Source: an uncultured Alphaproteobacteria bacterium
GTDB taxonomy: Bacteria > Pseudomonadota > Alphaproteobacteria > Caulobacterales > Aquidulcibacteraceae
NCBI GenBank assembly: GCA_902826035.1
Contig: CADEDG010000014.1
Coordinates: forward strand, 1 to 37,779
Length of the DNA stretch: 37,779 nt
Direction of reading: 5' to 3'
Made by a program: the position numbers and the translations under genes
Notes under the pieces: generated by a model
What the model was told of the DNA's origin: nothing
What the model saw: the letters and a program-made list of their open reading frames with translations, nothing else
The model's database searches: none
Shown here: positions 32,871 to 37,779 of the stretch, one piece after another
Layout: each line of letters begins with the position of its first letter
Numbering within the stretch: the first letter of the stretch is position 1

Positions 32871-34892
32871 ATGTCAGTACTCACATTGCGAAACTACGCC
32901 GAAGGCCAATGGATCGCCGGGGCAGGCTCTCTCGCTGAACTCCGCTCCGCCATCGACGGCGAAGTCGTGGCCCTCACCTCGTCGCAGGGGCTCGACTTCG
33001 CGTCCATGTTGCGGTTCGCGCGCGAGAAGGGCGGGCCCGCTCTGCGCAAGCTCACATTCCACGATCGCGCGCGCATGCTGAAGGCGCTGGCGGAGGCGTT
33101 GACGGCCCGGAAGGAGGAACTCTACGCGCTCTCGTACAATACCGGCGCCACCAAGGGCGATGCCTGGATCGACATCGACGGCGGTATCGGCACGTTTGCT
33201 GTGTATCAGAGCAAAGGCCGCCGCGAACTGCCCAACGACACTATCCTGGTCGATGGGGCCGTCGAGGCGCTGTCGCGCGGCGGAACCTTCCAGGGCCTGC
33301 ACGTCTACACTTCGCTGCACGGCGTCGCTGTACATATCAACGCATTCAACTTCCCTGTCTGGGGCATGCTGGAAAAGCTCGCGCCGACGTTTCTTGCCGG
33401 CATGCCGGCCATCGTGAAGCCCGCGAGCGCGACCTGCTATCTCACTGAGGCGGCAGTGCGCATCATGATCGAAGCGAACGTGCTGCCGGCGGGCGCGCTG
33501 CAGCTGATCGTCGGTGGAACTGGGGATTTGTTCGATCACCTAACATGTCAAGATGTCGTCTCCTTCACCGGCTCGGCGCAAACCGCGGCGAAACTGAAAT
33601 CGCATCCGGCGGTTCAGCGCGATGGCGCGCGTTTCGTCGCCGAGCAAGATTCGCTCAACGCCTCGATCCTGGGCCTGGACGCAACGCCAGGTTCGCCCGA
33701 GTTCGATCTCTTCATCAAGGAAGTCGGCAAGGAATTGAGTGTGAAGGCGGGGCAGAAGTGCACCGCCATTCGCCGCGCCTTCGCGCCCGCCGCTTTGCTG
33801 GACGCAGTTCAGGAAGCGCTCAAGGCGCGGCTTTCGAAAATAGCGCCCGGGGATCCGCGCGATGAGAACACCCGCATGGGCGCTCTTGTCAGCGTCAGTC
33901 AGCGCGAAGATGTGCGCGCCAAGATCGCTGAATTGGCGCGCGATGGGGAGATCGTATTCGGCGATCCCTCCGCCACACCAGTCAACGAGCGGGGCGCGTT
34001 CATGGGGCCGGTGCTGCTGCGCTGCGAGCGTCCTTGGGACGCGCGCGCCGCTCACGATGTGGAAGCGTTCGGCCCGGTCTCAACCATGATGCCGTACGCG
34101 AGCGCAGAGGACGCAATCGCGCTCGCCAATCGCGGCAAAGGCTCGTTGGTGATGAGCGTGTTCAGCCATGACACCGAATTCGCACGCGATGTGGCGCTCG
34201 GCTGCGGCGCTTTCCATGGTCGCATCGCCTTCATCGATCGCGACAGCGCGAAAGAGAGCACGGGCCACGGTTCGCCGATGCCGCACATGGTCCACGGCGG
34301 ACCCGGGCGCGCCGGCGGCGGCGAGGAACTCGGCGGCATGCGCGGGGTCGTCCATTACATGCAGCGCAGCGCTCTGCAAGGCAATCCGCGCGTGCTGTCA
34401 GCCATCGTCAACCGCTATGTTACCGGCGCGCCGACAATAGATTCGGGCGCGATCCATCCATTCCGTCGGAAGTTCCACGACCTAGCGATCGGCTATCAGT
34501 TGAAAACCGCCGCACGCGAAATCACGCTCGACGACATCGAGCATTTCGCGCGTTTCACCGGGGATACTTTCTACGCGCACATGGATGAAGCCGCCGCCGC
34601 CGCCAACCCGCTGTTTGGCGGGCGCGTCGCGCATGGCTATCTGATTCTGGCATTCGCGGCGGGGCTGTTCGTCGATCCCGACCCAGGACCTGTGCTGGCT
34701 AATTACGGGTTGGACAATCTGCGCTTTGTCAAACCGGTGAAGCCAGGACAAGCGATTTCTGTCGCGCTTACCGTGAAAGAAAAAACGCTGCGTAAACCTG
34801 ATCAGGGCGAAGTGCGCTGGGATGTCGTGGTGAGCAATCGCGAGGGTGAGACGGTTGCCGCCTACGATTTGCTGACGATGAACGCGGCTTGA
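32871..34892 (+). CDS. paaZ: oxepin-CoA hydrolase / aldehyde dehydrogenase
   Basis: 673 residues, bifunctional. The N-terminal aldehyde dehydrogenase domain (about 1-520) has the nucleophile Cys297 in GQKCTAIRRA and oxidises 3-oxo-5,6-dehydrosuberyl-CoA semialdehyde. The C-terminal MaoC-like domain (about 535-673) opens the oxepin ring; its D-x4-H dyad is Asp565/His570 in GDTFYAH, at nearly the same numbers as in E. coli PaaZ. Both active sites look intact. The ATG at 32871 is the conserved start; the frame upstream is repeat sequence. The last 31 nt overlap the convergent aminotransferase gene. Confidence 0.96.
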   Translation: MSVLTLRNYAEGQWIAGAGSLAELRSAIDGEVVALTSSQGLDFASMLRFAREKGGPALRKLTFHDRARMLKALAEALTARKEELYALSYNTGATKGDAWIDIDGGIGTFAVYQSKGRRELPNDTILVDGAVEALSRGGTFQGLHVYTSLHGVAVHINAFNFPVWGMLEKLAPTFLAGMPAIVKPASATCYLTEAAVRIMIEANVLPAGALQLIVGGTGDLFDHLTCQDVVSFTGSAQTAAKLKSHPAVQRDGARFVAEQDSLNASILGLDATPGSPEFDLFIKEVGKELSVKAGQKCTAIRRAFAPAALLDAVQEALKARLSKIAPGDPRDENTRMGALVSVSQREDVRAKIAELARDGEIVFGDPSATPVNERGAFMGPVLLRCERPWDARAAHDVEAFGPVSTMMPYASAEDAIALANRGKGSLVMSVFSHDTEFARDVALGCGAFHGRIAFIDRDSAKESTGHGSPMPHMVHGGPGRAGGGEELGGMRGVVHYMQRSALQGNPRVLSAIVNRYVTGAPTIDSGAIHPFRRKFHDLAIGYQLKTAAREITLDDIEHFARFTGDTFYAHMDEAAAAANPLFGGRVAHGYLILAFAAGLFVDPDPGPVLANYGLDNLRFVKPVKPGQAISVALTVKEKTLRKPDQGEVRWDVVVSNREGETVAAYDLLTMNAA

Positions 34893-36055
34893 GTTGCCGT
34901 CTCCTCCCGTAACGCTTCGACGAAGCGTGGAATGTCTGCTTCCCGTAGACCTGCCACGTTGATGCGAGCGTCGTCGGTCATGTAGATGGCGTGATGCTTG
35001 CGCATCAGGCCAACCTGCTGTGGCGAAAGCGGAAGTGTCGAAAACATCCCCTTCTGCTCGGCAATCAAATGCATGGGGATCGAGTTCACTCGCTCGGCTG
35101 CGAGCGCCCTGCGCGTGCGCTTGATGTGGGAACGAATGGCGTCGAGTTCATCGCGCCAGGAGGCGCGTAGCGCGGCGTCTCCGAGCACCTCGCGCACGAT
35201 CGCCGCACCATGGTCTGGCGGCATCGAATAGTTCGCGCGCGCTATTGCCGCGAGGTTGCTCATGGCCGCGGCGCGGGAGGCCTTGTCCGTCTTTACATAA
35301 AGCGCTCCAACCCGCTCGCGGTAGATTCCGAAAGATTTCGCTTCCGAGACTGCCATGACCGCCTCTGGAACATGCTCCAGAAGCAGGCGCGCGCCAGAGA
35401 CATCTTCATCAACGCCATCGCCAAAGCCCTGGTAGGCGAGGTCGATGAACGGAATGATCCCGCGCGCGTTGAGCGCGTCCGCGAGGGTTTGCCACTGGTC
35501 CTGTGAGAGATCGGCGCCGAGCGGATTGTGGCAGCAGGCCTGCACGATGATCGCGTCGCCACGCTCGGCCTTCTCAAGGCCTGAGATAAGCGCATCGATG
35601 TCGATGTGTTGCGCGGCGATGTCAAAGAAGGGCGTTTCGATCGGCTCGAGACCTGCTGCTCGCACGATCGAGGGATGGTTCGGCCAACACGGCGCGGGCA
35701 GGACGACGCGCTTGGCGCCCGAAACGCGCAGTAGATCGCAACCGAGGCGCAGCGCGCCGGTGCCCCCGACTGCCTGAATGGAGACAAAATCGCGCGCCAT
35801 CTGGCCCCAGGCGAGCTGCCCGACCAATTGCAGAAAATCAACATCGCCTTGCTGGCCCACATAGGTTTTGGTTTTCTGTGTCGCTAGCAACAATGCTTCG
35901 GCGTCCTTAACCGCGCGCATGACGGGGGTCACGCCGTTTTCGTCTCGGTAAACGCCGACGCCGAGGTCGATTTTCTCGGGCCGCGCATCTTCGCGGAACA
36001 ATTGGATGATTTTCAACAACGGATCTGGCGCGCGCACCTGAAGGTCCGAGATCAT
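34862..36055 (-). CDS. aromatic/aspartate aminotransferase (class I)
   Basis: 397 residues, Asp/aromatic aminotransferase (subgroup I alpha, AspC/TyrB type). Seen: DLGVGVYRDENG at the N-terminus, HNPLGADLSQDQW, and the PLP lysine Lys240 in SEAKSFGIYRERVGAL, followed by the phosphate-binding Arg. It transfers amino groups between 2-oxoglutarate and aspartate, phenylalanine or tyrosine. The neighbours (paa genes and a 2-oxo-acid dehydrogenase) favour aromatic substrates. ATG 36055 overlaps the E2 stop by 4 nt (ATGA), so it is the last gene of that operon. Confidence 0.9.
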   Translation of the reverse strand: MISDLQVRAPDPLLKIIQLFREDARPEKIDLGVGVYRDENGVTPVMRAVKDAEALLLATQKTKTYVGQQGDVDFLQLVGQLAWGQMARDFVSIQAVGGTGALRLGCDLLRVSGAKRVVLPAPCWPNHPSIVRAAGLEPIETPFFDIAAQHIDIDALISGLEKAERGDAIIVQACCHNPLGADLSQDQWQTLADALNARGIIPFIDLAYQGFGDGVDEDVSGARLLLEHVPEAVMAVSEAKSFGIYRERVGALYVKTDKASRAAAMSNLAAIARANYSMPPDHGAAIVREVLGDAALRASWRDELDAIRSHIKRTRRALAAERVNSIPMHLIAEQKGMFSTLPLSPQQVGLMRKHHAIYMTDDARINVAGLREADIPRFVEALREETATQAAFIVSKS

Positions 36056-37272
36056 TGGGCGTCCTCCAGCGGCCAGGTTTCCAGAATCTCAACAAAGCGC
36101 GCTAGCCAGGCGTTGGTCTGGTGTCCGTCGAGCACGCGGTGATCGATGGTAAGTGAAACATACGCCATCGGCTTGATCACCATGGCGTCGGCACCATCGA
36201 TAGTGCGCACGACGACGCGCTTCTCCAGCTTGCCGACGCCAAGAATCGCCGATTGCGGTTGGTTGATAATGATCGGCGTTGCGAGCAGGGAGCCAGACAC
36301 CCCGTGATTGGAGATGGTGAAAGTGCCGCCTTGCACATCCGCGGGCTTAAGCGCGTTGTTACGCGCACGTTCCGTGATATCGCCCAGCCTCGCCGCGATC
36401 TGCTTGAGCGTAAGCGTCTGCGCGCGCGCGATCACAGGGACGATCAGCCCTTTCTCTCGCAGCGCCACCCCCATGCCGATGTTCACGTCCTCGAATACTT
36501 CTAGGAAATCGTCGTGCCAGCGTGCGTTGACGTTCGGCGAAACCTGCATCGCTCCTGCTGCGGCGCACACTATATAGGCGGAAAAGGTGAGCGGCGCGCC
36601 GGCTTTGGCATAAGCGTCCTTGTGTCTGGCGCGGTGGGCGGCGATGGCGGTGAAGTCCGCTTCGAAGACAGCGGTAACGTGGGGGGCGATCGACACCGAA
36701 TGCGCCATATGCGCGGCGATGGATTTGCGCATCGCGGAGTGAGGGATGTTCTTGTTTGGACCGCCGGCGTCCCCGCTGGCTTTTTCATGTGTCTGGCGTA
36801 TCGATGCCCGCAGGGGCGCCGGTCTATGCGCCAATGACGCTTCCACATCCTTGTGCGTGATGCGCCCGTCGCGACCGGTGCCGGTGATGACCTCTGGGGG
36901 GAGCTTGTGCTCGGCGAGCAAACGCTTCACCAGCGGCGAAAGGCGTTGTCTTGGACCGCCGGCGTCCTCGCCGGCGAGCGTCGCCGCCTGAACCGAAATC
37001 GCCGGCGAGGACGCCGGCGGTCCAAGATGCGCCGATAGCGACAACACCCCCAACACCGCGCCCGGCGCCGCTTCATCGCCTTCGTTCAATGCAACAGACG
37101 CCAGCACGCCGTCGCACGGCGCTGGCACTTCCACGGCGACCTTATCGGTCTCCAGTTCCAGCAACGGCTCGTCGCACTTCACGCTGTCGCCGATCTTTTT
37201 CAGCCACGCGCGCACGACGGATTTGGAGCCTTCCTGCTCCAGCGGCATGAGGATGTTTGCGGTGTCGGCCAT
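36052..37272 (-). CDS. 2-oxo-acid dehydrogenase E2 (dihydrolipoamide acyltransferase)
   Basis: 406 residues from ATG 37272. The lipoyl domain (about 5-80) has the lipoyl lysine Lys44 in ETDKVAVEV. The E3-binding domain (about 110-147) includes RLSPLVKRLLAEHKLPP. The catalytic domain (about 175-406) has His378 and Asp382 in TIDHRVLDGHQ. Both linkers are partly built from palindromic elements: residues about 82-108 (LGPPASSPA to GEDAGGPR) and 149-173 (HRPAPLRAS to GDAGGPN). Because the next gene upstream is an E1 beta subunit, this is not OdhB of the usual OGDH (which has a single-chain E1) but E2 of a pyruvate/branched-chain-type complex. I leave the substrate open. Confidence 0.9.
   Translation of the reverse strand: MADTANILMPLEQEGSKSVVRAWLKKIGDSVKCDEPLLELETDKVAVEVPAPCDGVLASVALNEGDEAAPGAVLGVLSLSAHLGPPASSPAISVQAATLAGEDAGGPRQRLSPLVKRLLAEHKLPPEVITGTGRDGRITHKDVEASLAHRPAPLRASIRQTHEKASGDAGGPNKNIPHSAMRKSIAAHMAHSVSIAPHVTAVFEADFTAIAAHRARHKDAYAKAGAPLTFSAYIVCAAAGAMQVSPNVNARWHDDFLEVFEDVNIGMGVALREKGLIVPVIARAQTLTLKQIAARLGDITERARNNALKPADVQGGTFTISNHGVSGSLLATPIIINQPQSAILGVGKLEKRVVVRTIDGADAMVIKPMAYVSLTIDHRVLDGHQTNAWLARFVEILETWPLEDAQ
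36755..36827. repeat. decayed palindromic element in E2, second linker
   Basis: About 73 nt. The left arm TTTGGACCGCCGGCGTCCCC (36756-36775) matches the element termini at 29275 and 36950. The right arm (GCCCGCAGGGGCGCCGGTCTATGC, given in two parts here: 36807-36818 and 36819-36830) is its degenerate inverted copy. The centre is unrelated to the other copies. It is read in frame by the E2 gene. Confidence 0.7.
36950..37026. repeat. palindromic element in E2, first linker
   Basis: 77 nt bounded by CTTGGACCGCCGGCG at 36950-36964 and its exact inverse ending at 37026. The arms continue as TCCTCGCCGGCGA and TCGCCGGCGAGGA, about 27 nt per arm with no visible mismatch. The centre is about 20 nt. 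It lies between the lipoyl and E3-binding domains and is translated. Confidence 0.87.
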
Positions 37273-37779
37273 CAGAAGCGCACCAATTCTTCGATTTTCG
37301 TTGCGATCTTCTCGGCCGAAGGCAGAGCCCATTCCATCAGGTCGGGGTGATGCGGCGAGGGGATGTCGGGCATGGTGAGGCGCACCACCGGCGCGTCAAG
37401 ATCGAGGAAAGCCTCGTCAGCCACGAATGCGGCGATTTCGGCGCCGAAGCCAGCCGTGCCGATATCTTCGTGCACGATCAGGCAGCGGTGCGTACGCTTC
37501 ACCGAAGTCAACACTGCTTGCCTGTCCCATGGCGCGAGCGTGCGGAGATCGACGATGTCGGCTGATGCGGCGGTTTTCTCTGCGGCCGCTTCGCAACGTT
37601 CAACCATGGCGCCCCATGTGACGATGGTGATGTCGCTACCCTCGCGCACACGCCGCGCCACTCCGAAAGGCAGCGCGAAATCGTCGCCCGGATAGGGGCG
37701 GCGTGCGCTTGCGGCGTCGAGCATGTTGCGATGCTCAAGGAACATCACCGGGTCGTTGCCGCGCAGAGCGGTGCGCAGG
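37272..37779 (-). CDS. 2-oxo-acid dehydrogenase E1 beta subunit, C-terminal part
   Basis: About 168 residues; the gene continues past the right edge. The visible part reads LRTALRGNDPVMFLEHRNML, then SDITIVTWGAMVERCEAAAE, VDLRTLAPWDRQAV and the end IEELVRF. This is the end of the pyrimidine-binding domain and the transketolase C-terminal domain of E1 beta in ThDP-dependent 2-oxo-acid dehydrogenases (pyruvate, branched-chain or acetoin type). Its TGA overlaps the E2 ATG by 1 nt (TGATG), giving tight coupling. An E1 alpha gene is expected upstream, outside the window. Confidence 0.9.
   Translation of the reverse strand, partial: LRTALRGNDPVMFLEHRNMLDAASARRPYPGDDFALPFGVARRVREGSDITIVTWGAMVERCEAAAEKTAASADIVDLRTLAPWDRQAVLTSVKRTHRCLIVHEDIGTAGFGAEIAAFVADEAFLDLDAPVVRLTMPDIPSPHHPDLMEWALPSAEKIATKIEELVRF

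Noticed and set aside
1..37779. CRISPR array, prophage, complete IS element or integron
   Set aside because: No regularly spaced direct repeats, and no transposase, integrase or phage structural genes were seen on reading both strands.

Overview
The window looks like chromosomal DNA of a GC-rich alphaproteobacterium. The evidence is the high G+C at third codon positions, a bdhA-patatin arrangement, a class II GlpX phosphatase, SthA, and many lipoproteins and secreted proteins with N-terminal signals. A Caulobacterales/Hyphomonadaceae-like host is my guess from overall gene content and cannot be proven here. There is no phage, CRISPR array or complete insertion sequence. Genes are packed tightly, often convergent with overlapping ends.

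Left part (1-11.7 kb): the tail of a SIMPL/DUF541 protein, a secreted Asp-box protein, a beta-class glutathione transferase, a D-2-hydroxyacid dehydrogenase, carA (TTG start), an S9-peptidase-like lipoprotein that has lost its catalytic Ser and His, glpX, a secreted EreA/ChaN-like protein, a TetR regulator coupled to a cupin, a tiny membrane protein, sthA and tRNA-Gly(CCC).

Middle part (11.7-25.6 kb): a DUF6438-like lipoprotein, an M20 metallopeptidase, a hybrid histidine kinase, a threonine aldolase, a family 2 glycosyltransferase, a TPR-like secreted protein, a DUF3754 membrane protein, a legumain-like C13 peptidase, two SDR oxidoreductases (one is bdhA), an NRDE/TANGO2 protein, a frameshifted and internally deleted patatin pseudogene, a HipA C-terminal remnant and tRNA-Met(CAT).

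Right part (25.7-37.8 kb): an aromatic catabolism region. Lrp and TetR regulators lead into paaI-paaA-B-C-D-E on the minus strand (phenylacetyl-CoA epoxidase), with divergent paaG-paaZ on the plus strand (oxepin-CoA formation, ring hydrolysis and aldehyde oxidation). Convergent to these is a translationally coupled E1beta-E2-aminotransferase operon. No phenylacetate-CoA ligase gene (paaK) is visible. The layout suggests transamination of phenylalanine to phenylpyruvate and oxidative decarboxylation straight to phenylacetyl-CoA, which then enters the paa pathway. This route is inference.

The most unusual signal is a family of palindromic elements bounded by CTTGGACCGCCGGCG-type inverted termini. 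One lies in frame at the 5' end of paaD and two lie in frame in the linkers of the E2 protein, on either side of its E3-binding domain. All three must be translated if these genes work, and they are read in two different frames. A different palindromic repeat sits between paaG and paaZ and appears to supply the paaZ ribosome-binding site.
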